The translations under genes were made by a program, and so were the position numbers. 64,000 nt of DNA from Musa acuminata AAA Group (lineage: Eukaryota > Streptophyta > Magnoliopsida > Zingiberales > Musaceae): positions 22,743,501 to 22,807,500 of the forward strand of contig NC_088348.1 in assembly GCF_036884655.1 (NCBI RefSeq). The letters run 5' to 3'. Shown piece by piece: positions 49,179-61,575 of this stretch. Every line of letters begins with the position of its first letter. Position 1 is the first letter of the stretch. The notes beneath the pieces are model-generated. The model did not search any database. It had not been told where the DNA came from and saw only the letters and a list, made by a program, of their open reading frames with translations.

Positions 49179-50664
49179 GTTGGAAAATCTTGGGGGCGAC
49201 ATCACATGCGCAGCGGAAGAACAAAATCCCCGATTCCCAAAGAGATGTTCATCGTCGTGCGAAGATTGGTACGCAAAATCCGTGAGACTTAAAACTGCGT
49301 ATAGAGTATATTGTGTTACATAGGGAGATCGTATATCTCTGTTTCCTTGCAGATCCTTAGGAGAGGGTGAAGGAGGTCAAGCGTCATCCTCTCTAGCGGT
49401 GATCCACACAGTAGGGTTGCGACGACGCTCCTCAAAACTCCAGGCCTGCTCTGAGGTGGAGAGGGAGAGGAGAATAGGAAAGGCAAGCAAAAGCTCTCTA
49501 GCCTATGGGGCTCTGAATCCCTCATATTTATAGAGGTCCCTTGTCAAACCCTAATGGGTCCTCCCCTAGTGGGTATTGGATCTGCATCCAATAAGACAAG
49601 GGCTCCGTCGGATATCTCATATCCGAACCTCTACTCATCGCAATGCCTACCATATGTGTGTGACCCTCTAGGCCCAATATCGAGCTGGCCGTGAGTCATA
49701 CCTGTTAGAACTCCTTCTAACTCAGTGAATTATTATCTCTGTAATAATTCACTCGACTCATCGACTACGGACGTACTAGGCCACTACGCCGTAGTCCCCA
49801 GACGATACAAGGGAATCCAATCAATTGGACCTGTCTGTCCTAAGTTACCGTGTACCTATAGTCCCTCATTCATCTAATATCCCAGAGACCGTATATCGAG
49901 CATGGTGTTGTCAGACCCATACGGTTTCTACTCGAGTCTCGCTCTAATCGGATTCTCCCGGAGAACTCTTTCTCTCTCAACCCGAATGACCCTGGCCAGG
50001 GATTTGTCTGAGCAAGAACACATGGAATATTCCTCTCATGACGCCGAGAGTAGATGATCCTCTATCGACACTCAATAGCCCTCGTAAGGTCGACTACCAC
50101 TCCCAATGACCAGCTATACTAGATCTGGGACAAACAAACCTATAAGTCTGGTATCAAAGAGTGGAGCACTCATACAAGACATCCTTGGTGTCTCATGTCT
50201 AAGGACCAGATACACCACTAGGACTACGGAATCGCTGTCTGACAATAAGACATCATCAACCATCCAGCATTCCGTAAGCGGATCAATCAGTGAACTCATT
50301 CTCCAATGAGCACCTGTACTGTATCCCTAGTGTCCCTACACGAGCAGCTATCAGACCAACTGCATCCATCATATGGACGGGTATACAGCACACCAGTCTG
50401 TCCGGTTATCACGATGTCCCTCTTGAGTAACCTATGACCGGGATTATTTAGGATATGTGTTTAAAGGTGAATCGATCTCATTATCATGATCTCATCACGA
50501 TCCGATTCCCATTGCACAAATCCAAGGACATCACAATATATGTATGCATTTATGCAATAGTTATAAAGTGATATACGCCAAAATATAATAAGCAAAAAGA
50601 TTTTGTATTAAGTCACACGTGCCATCACTCACGTAATTGGCTTGCTGGGCACCTATGACTAGCA
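49179..50664 (-). repeat. Element B, 3' LTR
   Basis: 1486 bases. Minus-strand TATAAATA near 49524-49531. Confidence 0.92.
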
Positions 50665-50772
50665 ATCTCCCACTTGACCTAAAGCCAATCACCTATGTGT
50701 CTGATCCTCATTAGACCCCTGTGACGCTCAAAGATAATCTGAGACAACGACTTTGTTAGTGGATCTGCAATG

Positions 50773-53533
50773 TTATCTTCGGATGGAACTCTTTCCACTA
50801 CTACATCTCCTCGGGTTACGATCTTTTTGATAAGATGGAACCTCCTTAGAACACTTCTGATGAGACATATGTTTCCTTATTTGAGTAATCGCCCTATAGT
50901 TGTCGCAATATAAGGAAGTCGGCTCCTCGCTACTTGGCACGACTCCTAAATCTGTGAAGAACTTCTTCACCCAGACTCCCTCCTTTGCTGCATCTGATGC
51001 AGCAATGTACTCTGCCTCTGTGGTCGAGTCAGCAGTGGTATCTTGCTTGGAACTCTTCTAGCACACAGCTCCTCCATTCAAGGTGTACACATACCCTGAA
51101 TTCGACTTGCTATCATCGACATCATACTGAAAACTTGAGTCAGTGTAGCCTTCAACCTTAAGGCTATTATCTCCATATACTAGTAAAAGATCCTTAGTCC
51201 TTCTTAAGTACTTAAGGATACACTTTACTACTTTCCAGTGCTCCAAGCCTGGATCTGCCTGATACCTGCTCGTGACACTCAGAGCATGCGCTATATCAGG
51301 CCTAGTACATAGCATGGCATACATGATAGACCCTATTGTTGAGGCATAAGGTATCATATTCATGTTTGCCCTTTCTTCTGGAGTCTTTGGGGACATACTC
51401 GTAGAAAGCGATATCCCATGTCTCATCGGTATGAGACCTCTCTTGGAATTTTCCATGCCAAACCTTTTGACAATGGTTTCTATGTACCTGGACTGGGACA
51501 AGCCAAGCATCCTTTTGGATCTATCTCTATAGATTCTAATCCCCAAGATATAGGATGCTTCCCCTAAGTCCTTCATGGAGAAGTGTCTAGATAACCAAGC
51601 CTTTACTGTGGATAGCATTCCTACGTCATTCCCAATGATGAGGATGTCATCCACATATAACACCAAAAAGGTGATAGCGCTCCCACTTACTTTCCTGTAC
51701 ACACAAGGCTCATCTTCATTCTTAACGAAGTCATAAGATCTGATTGCCTCATCAAATCTTATGTTCCAACTTCGGGAAGCTTGCTATAGTCCATAAATGG
51801 ATCTAAGCAACCTACACACCTTATCTGGGCAGTTCTTGGACACGAATCCCTCAGGTTGCATCATATACACCTCCTCCTCGAGGTTCCCATTGAGGAATGC
51901 GATTTTCACATCCATCTGCCAGATCTCATAATCATAGTGTGCTGCAATAGCCAATAGAATTCTGATAGATTTTAGCATTGCTACGGGTGAGAAGGTTTCG
52001 TCGTAGTCAACACCTTGCCTTTGGCGATACCCCTTAGCCACTAGCCTTGCTTTATAGGTCTCTACCTTTCCATCTACTCCGATCTTTTTCTTAAAGATCT
52101 ACTTGCAACCGATGGGTACAATACCTTCGGGCGCATCAACTAGGTTCCAAACCTTATTGGAGTACATAGAATCCATCTCAGAATTCATGGCTTCTTGCTA
52201 CTTCCCGGAGTCTATACTCATAATAGCCTCCTCGTAGGTCTGAGGATCAATATCCTCTACATCCTCTCCTCTAATATGTCCCATATATCTCTCAGGAGGA
52301 TGGGATACTCTATCAGACATGCGTAAAGTTGATACTTATGTATTAGGTACCTGAATAGACTCGGGCTGTAGAGTGGTGCTTGAGCTTGGTTCTCCAACCT
52401 CGCTCAACTCTATTATTCTCCCACTGTCTCCGCCAAGAATGTGTTCCTTCTCAAGGAACACTGCTCTCTTAGCTACAAAGACCTTTTGGTCCTCGAGATG
52501 ATAGAAATAATACCCACAAGTTTCCTTGGGGTATCCCACAAATTTGCATCGCTCTGTCCTTGATTCTAACTTATCGGGGTTGTATCTTTTAACGTGGGCA
52601 AGGCAGCCCCAAATCTTAACAACCTTAAGATCAAGCTTCTTCCCTTTCCATATCTCATATGGTGTAGACACTACCGACTTAGTTGGAACTCTGTTCAGAA
52701 GGTAAGCTGCGGTTTCTAGGGTATATCCCCAGAATGAGATGGGTAGGTCAGCGAAACTCATCATGGACCGTACCATATCTAATAACGTACGATTTCTCCT
52801 TTCAGATACACCATTGAGCTGAGGTCTATAAGGAGGTGTCAATTGGGATAATATCCCATGGTCCTTGAGGAACTAAGTAAACTCTGTACTTAAATACTCA
52901 CCTCCTCGATCTGATCGAAGAGTTTTGATACTCTTTCCAGTCTGGTTCTCCACCTCATTCTTATACTCTCTGAATTTCTCAAAGGCCTCGGACTTGTACT
53001 TCATTAAGTACACATATCCATACCTTGAGAAATCATCAGTAAATGTAATGAAGTAGGAGTAACCTCCAATGACATAAGTTGACATGGGTCCACATACATC
53101 ACTATGTATGAGTTCCAATAGCTCAGTGGCTCTCTCTCCAGTTCCACTAAATGGAGAGTTAGTCAGTTTTCCACGAAGGCAAGGCTTACAAGTTGCATAT
53201 GACACATAGTCAAATGGATCTAGATATCCATCATTTAGCAACTTTTGAATCATTCCCTCATGGATATGACCTAGCCTACAATGCCATAGGTATGCACTGT
53301 TCACCTCATCTTGTTTCCTCTTAGACACTTACATTCATGATATGTGGAGTAGTGTCTTGCATAAACAAACCTTTATGCAATGTTCCTCTCGTCAATCTCC
53401 CCTCGGCTTTGCTAGAATTTACAATAAATTGTAGATGTGATAAGCAATACTGGTATCCAATACCAATGCACTATCACAAAATTCTGACAATTGGAGATTG
53501 ATCATGAATGTACCTGAAGCTTCTCCAAGCTTC
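50773..53533 (-). pseudogene. Element B pol (protease, integrase, RT, RNase H), broken
   Basis: From high to low coordinates: a decayed protease region, 53533-53330, in which the D-T-G motif has become D-T-S; integrase 53328-52873 (HHCC: LWHCRLGHIHEGM ... CKPCLRGK; Asp residues in HSDVCGP and LRSDRGGEY), continuing at 52842-52336 (NGVSERRNRT with the catalytic Glu); RT 52041-51784 (GVDYDETFSPVA, MDVKIAFLNG) and 51702-51058 (VLYVDDILII intact, then RNase H-side motifs YADPGLEHWK-like and GYTDSSFQ); final RNase H pieces 51050-50773 (STTEAEYIAASDAAKE, LYCDN). In-frame stops lie near 53330, 52870, 51783 and 51057. Confidence 0.9.
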
Positions 53534-54326
53534 TATTTTGCCCTCACTGCAAAGTACTCTTTGTAGTTCCTCTTCCAATGACCATCTTTACCACAATGGA
53601 AGCACTGGCCTTTGTCCTTTGCTGGGTCTTTCTTAGTAACCTTTGCTTTACCTGGTTTGCCCTTGCTCTTTCCCTTCTTAAGGGACCTTTCTGCTTTCCT
53701 TTTCTTTTTGGTCTCACCAGTGTAGAGAACTGGCTTCTCTTTCTTAATAGTACTCTCTGCCTCCCTCAACATATTGAGGAGCTCTGGGAGAGTCACCTCA
53801 AGCTTGTTTATATTAAAATTCATTATGAACTGTGAAAAGGAATCTGGTAGGGACTGAAACACAATGTCCAAACATAAGTTATGACCATTCCTAGACTTGT
53901 GAGTTTCTCTATCCACTCAATCATCTTTAGGACATGGTTCTGAACTGGTGTCCCCTTAGTCATCCTAGCGCGGAAGAGGCTCTTGGATATCTCATATCGC
54001 TGAGTCCTTCCCTGTTCCTCAAACAATTTGCGAACATGTAGGAGAATTGATCTAGCATCCATCTTTTCATGTTGTCTCTGTAACTCAGGAGTCATAGAGC
54101 CCAACATATAGCACTGAGCAAGAGTGGAGTCATCAATGTACTTCACGTAGCGAGCGATCTCATCCTCGTTTGCCCCTTCTTCGGGCGCAGGCATCACTAT
54201 ATCAAGGACGTACACTATTTTCTCCGCTGTGAGAACAATTCTCAAGTTACGGAGCCAATCCGTATAATTTGGACCAGTGAGGCGGTTGACATTAAGTATG
54301 CCACGTAAGGGATTTGAAAGCGACAT
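53533..54326 (-). pseudogene. Element B gag, one frameshift
   Basis: Starts MSLSNPLRGILNVNRLTGPNYTDW at 54326. The capsid-like part (LAQCYMLGSMTPELQRQHE, YEISKSLFRARM) runs to about 53890, where the frame shifts; it then continues with [17 protein letters not shown]. The zinc knuckle [14 protein letters not shown] has Tyr in place of the last Cys. Confidence 0.88.
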
Positions 54327-54511
54327 TTTCTGAAAATAAAGATGCAGTAAAAATTAAGAACATGCATATTTTGCAATAAATAAACTATCAAGATATAGAC
54401 TTCTATCTTAATATTCTCCCACTATTTTACTAACGAGTCACGCGACACCCTCAGCACGTGAAACGGAAGTCTCCGGCAGACTTCTAGTGGGGATCAGGAT
54501 CCAATCAGCGT

Positions 54512-54824
54512 CTTAGTGTAACCTCGAGGGACTCGACCAATCACACTAAGCCTAAAAGGTAGGCAACTCTTGCCGATCACAACTCCTTGTAATTCCCGTC
54601 CTGCTCGGCCTCCGAATCACCATGGTCTCGAGGGACTCGACCAACCATGATGCTTGGTTAAGTCAACACCTTCGTTACAAGATGAGTCTGATTTGATGAT
54701 ATACCCTCGAGGGACTCGACCAAGTATACCATGCCCTCAGGTCACCGATGACATCTCTATGTCGTAAGCAAGATAGCGAATCGCGATATAGGTGAGTCTC
54801 GAGGGACTCGACCAACTCAACCTA
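54512..54824 (-). repeat. Four hairpins with a constant core in the leader of element B
   Basis: The 18-base plus-strand core CTCGAGGGACTCGACCAA occurs four times: 54523-54540, 54627-54644, 54706-54723 and 54798-54815. The core is itself an inverted repeat (TCGAG-GGA-CTCGA). Each is enclosed by a different pair of complementary arms: CTTAGTGT/ACACTAAG (54512-54519 with 54543-54550); CATGGT/ACCATG (54621-54626 with 54644-54649); TATAC/GTATA plus ATG/CAT (54696-54704 with 54724-54732, one mismatch); TAGGTGAGT with ACTCA-A-CCTA (54789-54797 with 54815-54824, one bulge). They lie between primer site and gag, in transcribed leader. In the element RNA the core reads as the complement, TTGGTCGAGTCCCTCGAG. 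Confidence 0.9.
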
Positions 54825-55599
54825 CACCGGGAATCGGTTCCTACTTATAACGATGGAAGGCCACGTGGGTCAATCTAATTGCCTCACGTTTACCAACTTA
54901 ATATTATCGAGAGATGTTTCTATGATTTGGTCTTCTAATATGACATGTCACACATATACATATTTAATATATATCTACATCGCATGCAAATATATATACA
55001 TATCTAGTATGTGTATAAGCAATCACACCAGATGATCATGGACCACAACCTAATATGATTAGGCCCGAGCCAGTAGGCCTAATCACTCACATCAAGATCT
55101 ATGTGTGCAACGGTGCATCTTCATGCCCTATGATCGTCCATCTCGTCCTCGTCGGTTCTGTCGACATCTTGATGTATCACGATCGTCCGTCTCGTGGGTC
55201 CCGCTATCGCATCCATGCTCCCGCTACGCCTCCTCATGTGATTACAACTTAATCATAGGCATGCAGGATCGACAATAAACAAGAAATATAATGGAGGCTC
55301 GCATACCTCAATAATAATAATCACAAGTACACACATCACACGGTCCATGATCATCCGTCAACACATCATACATCACATGTATAAATAATCATCATCATGT
55401 AGGACTACTAGATAATAATAAAAATAATAATCAACTTAACCTTTTAATTAATTAATATTTTCTGAAATTAGGGACATGTAGGGAATTTCTGAATTTATAG
55501 GGGTATTTTCATAATTTGGACAAAAGACAGAAACTAGAATTTCTCAAATTTCGAGGGGTAAAACTATCTTTTTCCTAGAAAACCCTAATTCCCTACTCC

Positions 55600-56100
55600 C
55601 CTTTGCTACTGCCACCACCGCCGCCACCCTGTTGGCGACGGCCTGTGCGGCGGGGCGAGGGCACTGCCCTCGCCTGCAGGCGGCGCTGCCGCTGCGGGTG
55701 GGCGCCCCCGCGGGCGGTTCTGCCAGCGGGGCAACACCCGCAAGTGGTGCTGCCCTTGCAGGTTGGCGCCCCTAGGGCACTACTGCCTCCGCGGGCGGTT
55801 CTGCCCGCGGCGCAATGCCCGCAGGCGGTGTTGTCCCGCCGGGCAACGCTCGCAGGCGGTGCTGTCCCGCCGGGCGGCCGCCCCTATGGGGTGAGTTTCG
55901 CCCGCGGGAGCAGCGGCGGCAGGCGCCGTTGCCTGCGGCGCCTCACCTCGTAGGAGAAGCGGCCGCAGGCGCCTCTGCCCGTGGGCTGCCAGCCTCACCG
56001 GACGCAACCTACTGCAAGCAGGCCGCTGGCCGGCTGCTACAGACGCAGCCCTTGTGCTTCCTACCTTCGGCTGCGCTGCACACACGTAGATCGAGGGCAG
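55600..56100 (-). other. GC-rich segment of the leader, element B
   Basis: About 500 bases of very high GC with repeated GGGCGGT/GCCCGC words between the primer site and the hairpins; flanked by AT-rich sequence (55260-55590). The counterpart in element C is 63170-63710. No conserved coding frame: the frame open in C is closed by stops in B. Confidence 0.7.
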
Positions 56101-56207
56101 TAACTGTTGCTGCCCTTCCTTGTTTTTGCGTCAACGATTTTGACATCAAAATTCTTCCTAAACACAACACACGCAGTTGAAAACCAATCATTCGCACGAA
56201 CATCCTG

Positions 56208-56219
56208 GCTCTGATACCA
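56208..56219 (-). other. Primer binding site of element B
   Basis: Minus-strand TGGTATCAGAGC, exact initiator tRNA-Met complement, one base from the LTR. Confidence 0.92.
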
Positions 56220-56220
56220 C

Positions 56221-57718
56221 TGTTGGGAAATCTTGGGGGCAACATCACATGCGCAGCGGAAGAACAAGAAAAACAAAATCCTCGATTCCCAAAGAGATGT
56301 TCGTCGTCGTGCGAAGATTGGTACGCAAAATCCGCGAGACTTAAAACTACGTATAGAGTAGATTGTGTTACGTAGGGAGATCGTATATCCCTGTTTCCTT
56401 GCAGATCCTTTAGAGAGGGTGAAGGAGGTCAAGCGTCATCCTCTCTAGCGGTGATCCACACAGTAGGGTTGCGACGATGCTCCTCAAAACTCCAGGCCTG
56501 CTCTGAGGTGGAGAGGGAGAGGAGAATAGGAAAAGCAAGCAAAAGCTCTCTAGCCTATGGGGCTCTGAATCCCTCCTATTTATAGTGGTCCCCTATCAAA
56601 CCCTAATGGGTCCTCCCCTAGTGGGTATTGGATCTGCATCCAATAAGACAAGGGCTCCGTCGGATATCTCATATCCGAACCTCTACTCATCGCAATGCCT
56701 ACCATATGTGTGTGACCCTCTAGGCCCAATATCGAGCTGGCCGTGAGTCATACCTGTTAGAACTTCTTCTAACTCAGTGAATTATTATCTCTGTAATAAT
56801 TCACTCGACTCATCGACTACGGACGTACTATGCCACTACGCCGTAGTCCCCAGACGATACAGGGGACTCCAATCCATTGGACCTGTCTGTCCTCAGTTAC
56901 CGTGTACCTATAGTCCCTCATCTATCTAATATCCCAGAGACCGTATATCGAGCATGGTGTTGTTAAACCCATATGGTTTCTACTAGAGTCTCGCTCTAAA
57001 TGGATTCTCCCGGAGAACTCTTTCTCTCTCAACCCGAATGACCCTGGCCAGGGATTTGTCTGAGCAAAAACACATGAAATATTCCTCTCATGACGCCGAG
57101 AGTGGGTGATCATCTATCGACACTCAATAGCCCTCGTAAGGTCGACTACCACTCCCAATGACCAGCTGTACTAGATCTGGGACAACCAAACCTATAAGTC
57201 TGGTATCAAAGAGTGGAGCACTCATACAGGACATCCTTAGTGTCTCAAGTCTAAGGACCAGATACACCACTAGGACTACGGAATCGCTGTCTGACAATAA
57301 GGCCTCATCAACCATCCAGCATTCCATAAGCGGATCAATCAGTGAACTCATTCTCCAATGAGCACCTGTACTGTATCCCTAGTGTCCCTACACGAGCAGC
57401 TATGAGACCAGCTGCATCCATCATATGGACGGATATACAGCACACCAGTCTGTCTGGTTATCACGATGTCCCTCTCGAGTAACCTATGACCGGGATTATT
57501 TAGGATATGTGTTTAAAGGTGAATCGATCTCATTATCATGATCTCATCACGATCCGATTCTCATTGCACAAATCCAAGGAAATCACAATATATATATATG
57601 CATTTATGCAATAGTTATAAAGTGATATACGTCAAAATATAATAAACAAAAAGATTTTGTATCAAGTCACACGTGCCATCACTCACGTGATTGGCTTGCT
57701 AGGCACCTATGACTAGCA
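56221..57718 (-). repeat. Element B, 5' LTR
   Basis: 1498 bases, partner of 49179-50664. Confidence 0.92.
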
Positions 57719-57723
57719 AAACC

Positions 57724-58096
57724 TACATAAGCCGACCCCTATTAAAGAGGTAAAAAGGTCGGCTAGGGTTAGGAGGTTGTTTTTTAGAGAAGAATTAGGA
57801 GTTGTAAAGGAATAGGAGTCTTAAGAATTAGGAGTTGTAAAGGAATAGGAGTCTTAAGTAGGAGTCATATTAGGAGTTGGTTAGAAGTAGGAGTCTTGAG
57901 TAGGAGTCCTATTAGGAGTTAGGGTTTAGAAGCCCTATAAATAGTCATGTATTCCTCCTCTTTTCATAAGCAATAGATGAATCTTTTCTGCAGCCTTTGA
58001 GCAGCAACTTGGAGGGAGGGACCCCTATAGAGTTCCAAGGAGGCCAATCCCCTAAAGAGATCAACCCCAAGTTTAGAATATGCAAAGGTTCTAACA
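57724..58096 (+). repeat. Reina-like copy 2, 5' LTR, second part
   Basis: Rest of the LTR, ending GGTTCTAACA. With the first 55 bases it makes about 428 bases, longer than in copy 1 because the AGGAGTTGTAAAGGAATAGG and GGAGTCTTGAGTAGGAGTC units are repeated. Confidence 0.9.
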
Positions 58097-58098
58097 CT

Positions 58099-58110
58099 TG
58101 GTATCAGAGC
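58099..58110 (+). other. Primer binding site, Reina-like copy 2
   Basis: TGGTATCAGAGC, exact initiator tRNA-Met complement, two bases after the LTR. Confidence 0.9.
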
Positions 58111-59368
58111 AGCGTTCTTGGCATCTCGCTGCCCTTCCATAGCCATCCATCAACCCTCCACAATCACCCAAAGCAATTCCCACAATTGCTTAAAAGATCG
58201 TCGCCAAATTTCGCCGTCATCTCCACCACCGTAGATCATCCTTTGATCTCCCAGTGAATTGCAACAGGTTCTGGTTTCCTACCTTACTGCTACTGCAATT
58301 TAGTTATCCTTATTTGAAAATCCCAAAAAAATTATTCCTATATCGCTGCATAAACTTTTCGTCACAAATTTTTCATCTCTACGACGAAAGATACATTGCA
58401 GAATTCTAACCGCATAGCACTATCTGTTTGATCTTGCTATTGTGTTTTTTCTATTCAAATTTCCACGAAATTTTTATGACATCTTTGACACTTCCTAACA
58501 GCAGATTTCCCTTTGGTTTTGTCAAAAAATTCTCAATATAAACCATTGATATTTTACGTCTAATCTGCTATACTTGAAAATCTGCATTGTAAAATTTCAG
58601 CCGCATAGCACTGTTTGTTTGATCTTGAAACTACGTTGTTTCTATCCAAATTTCTACGAAATTTTTATGACATCTTTGACACTTCCTAACAGTGGGTTTC
58701 CCGTTGGTTTCATCGAAAAATTCTCAATATAAACTACTGATCTTTTATGTCCAATCTGCTGCACTTGAAAATCTATGCTACAGAAAATTTCAGCCGCATA
58801 TTGTTGCCTTAACCCATCTTTTTGCAATCTTTTTTGAATGAAATTTCTTATACACTTTATAGATCATCTTGGCTTCCATCTAAGATTGATCTATTGAGAA
58901 ATTCATCTCTAAAAATGATTTTGTGTTGCTGCAAATTTTCGTCGTACACCGCTGAAATTTTTCGACGAGAATTCTGCAATCGCAACTTGCACCAATTTCC
59001 TTGCTGTTATACTGCCAAAATTTTCTTGATTAAATTAGACATCTTTGCTGTCATATAAACTGTGATTTTGCTATCAATTCCCTCCTCAATTCTCTCAAGT
59101 TTTTGGTGAAAATTATGTCGAGAAATCGTTGTTTCTTCGACGATAATTCTACTCTTACAAGACAGCACATACTTGCTGCAACTTCCATGGATTTCTGTCA
59201 AACCTTTGCACCATCTACCATAGATCCAAAACTTTCATCCACAGCCCTAAAACTCAGCCAAACCACACCCTCAAACTGCACTCAAAATAGCCACAAAACA
59301 AGCCTAAACCGTAGCCTACATCCACCAATCCACCAACCCTTTCGACCATCACCTCTCTCAACCAATAC
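58111..59368 (+). other. Reina-like copy 2, untranslated leader
   Basis: Matches the leader of copy 1, including its 191-base imperfect duplication (about 58400-58800). It has an additional C/A-rich stretch (about 59170-59360) before gag that copy 1 lacks. Confidence 0.65.
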
Positions 59369-61575
59369 ATGCCTTTAACCCGACAACAAAAGAGAGATAT
59401 TAACATCACAGATTTGGCGGCATATACTATAGCATCTGATGAGATAACCAATGCTAAATTTGATGCCTTCGAGGCGCAAATGGAGGATATGATTCGAACG
59501 CTCTTTACCGAACTCAGATTGGGCCGACCACTAAGCCCGAAGAAATCACATCAAGGAGAGAGCTTTGCCCAATTGCACCAAGCTCGAAGATATGACTTCC
59601 AAGAGAGGGGAAGCTCTATGACCGACCCCAACTATCCATGCATGAGAGTGGACTTCCCTAGATGGGAAGAAGGAGACCCGATTGGTTGGATCTCACGCGT
59701 GGAGCGATATTTTCGGTACCACAAAATCGCAGATGCATCTATGGTGAAAATTGTAGCTATACATCTTGAAGGGGATGCTATACAGTGGTTTGAACATACT
59801 TATGGAGTCCTTTCATGGTAACAATTCAAAGAAGGACTGCTGATCCGCTTCAGACCAACCGATTACGAGAATATTGACGAACAACTAGCAAAGATATGAC
59901 AAACCTCCACCATTCAGGAGTACCAAACCAGGTTTGAAAGGTTATCTAATCAAAATCATGATTGGTCTCAAAAATAGCTATTGAGGACCTTCATTAAGGG
60001 CTTGAAGGCAGAGATCCGAGGAGAAGTTAAAGTGCGACAACCGTATACGCTTATGGCAGCCATCTCTTTCACACGACATCAAGAGGAGCAATTGAACCAT
60101 GAAGCTCGGAGGACTAGGGTTGCTCCTCAACCAGCAATATTGAAACCCTCAGCCCCCCCTATTGTCGACCGAGTCCCTACACCAAAGAGGTTAATAAGAG
60201 AAGAGCTTCGGGAACAATATGCGAAGGGGTTATGTTGGCATTGCGACAAGCCATTGAGCCGTGAGCATCTCTGTAGTAAAGGGAGACTTCTTATGATTGA
60301 ACCAATAGAAGAAGAGGTCATTGAATATTTAGAAGAGAACCTTGAACATAAAGAAGATGCAGAAGAAGAGCCACAACCGACTGACGTTACAGTACACGCA
60401 CTAGCCAGCTACTCAAACCCACAAACGATGAAAGTTGGAGGCCTTCTAAAACAACAACCGATCACTGTTCTCATCGACACGGGCAGTACTACTAACTTCC
60501 TAAATAGTAAGCTTGCTGTTCAGATAGCATTACCTATTGAGAATCGCTACAGGTTTGATGTTAAGGTCACCGACGAACGGATTTTGAATTGTGATCGTAG
60601 GCGCTCGCAGGAGAAACTATTGCTGTAGGACCAAGAGATAATTGCAGATTTCTTCCTTCTCCCTCTTAACAATCATGAGGCCATGCTCAGAATTAAATGG
60701 TTGACGACATTAGGTGATATTTCATGGAATTTTATGAAACTAATTATGAAATTTTATAGTAAGGAGAAACAGGTGACATTGCATGGGAAACGTGGGGGCG
60801 ACATAACAACGATTTTCACACAACAAATGGAGAATGTTTTGCATAAAGCATGCAGCAGCTTTTTGGTATAACTTGAGTAGCAAACTAAGGGAGAGCCAAT
60901 AGAATTAGAAGATCCAAATCTACTTCCTTTGTTTGCTGAATTTTCAAATATATTTGACGAATCGCGCAACCTACCTCTTACCCGTCAGCATGATCATTGT
61001 ATAACGATTCTTCTAGGCAAATCTTCAGTAAATACTTGGCCATATCAGTATCTACATCTCCAGAAGGATGAAATAGAAAGGATTGTAAAAGAGATGCTCG
61101 AAACAGGAGTTATTCGGCCGAGTTGCAACCTTTACTCTTCACCGGTGCTACTTGTACACAAGAAGGACGGAACATGGCGAATATGCGTTGATTACCGAGC
61201 TCTCAATGGCATAACCATCAAGGATAAATACCCTATTCCAGTAGTAGATGAATTGCTAGATGAAAGGGAGCACAAATCTTTACAAAGATGGACCTTCGAT
61301 CCGGGTATTATTAAATACGAGTGTACGAAGAAGTCATACCGAAAACCGCCTTTCGAACACACAACGGCCACTACGAATTTTTACTTTCTTCAACAAAAGG
61401 TGGGATATCTTGGGCATATCATATCAGAGGAAGGTGTGACTGTGGACCCCTTCAAAATTAAAGTAATGCAAAACTGGCCGACCCCGAGAAACATAAAATT
61501 GCTACATGGCTTTTTGGGATTAACAGGCTACTACCGCAAGTTCGTGAAAAACTATTGAAAGGTCAGCGCACCACT
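59369..61575 (+). pseudogene. Reina-like gag-pol, copy 2, broken and 3'-truncated
   Basis: Gag MPLTRQQKRDINITDLAAYT (59369) reaches GDAIQWFEHTYGVLSW, then a TAA. After another stop (SQK-TAG) it resumes with LLRTFIKGLKAEIRGEV and the knuckle CWHCDKPLSREHLC, one acidic segment (single, not duplicated as in copy 1) and the protease LIDTGSTTNFLNSKLAVQ (60469-60523). A TAG follows at 60626. RT 60929-61558 has LYSSPVLLVHKKDGTWRICVDYRALNG, then the same one-base frame slip and the same missing YxDD segment as copy 1, and ends GFLGLTGYYRKFVKNY with a stop. Confidence 0.88.

Larger units (their letters stand above)
49179..57718 (-). mobile_element. Element B: Ty1/copia, Angela-like, complete
   Basis: 8540 bases with LTRs of 1486 and 1498 bases (TGTTGG(G)AAA... 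to GACTAGCA) and target duplication AAACC (49174-49178, 57719-57723). On the minus strand: 5' LTR, tRNA-Met primer site, 1.9-kb structured leader, gag, protease, integrase, RT, RNase H, short polypurine tract (minus AAGTGGGAGAT, 50665-50675), 3' LTR. Angela affinity is inferred from size, LTR length and integrase/RT sequence. Stops at several places make it inactive. Confidence 0.92.
49124..61575 (+). mobile_element. Reina-like Ty3/gypsy, copy 2, split by copia B and cut by copia C
   Basis: It starts TGTTAGGACTC at 49124. Its 5' LTR is interrupted at 49178 by element B and resumes at 57724 after the duplicated AAACC. Leader, gag, protease and RT follow to 61575, where element C begins. RNase H, integrase and 3' LTR lie outside the window. 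It is nested in element D. Confidence 0.9.

Noticed and set aside
55603..56180. Ala/Gly/Arg-rich frames as genes
   Set aside because: High GC leaves all six frames open; no conservation between elements B and C.
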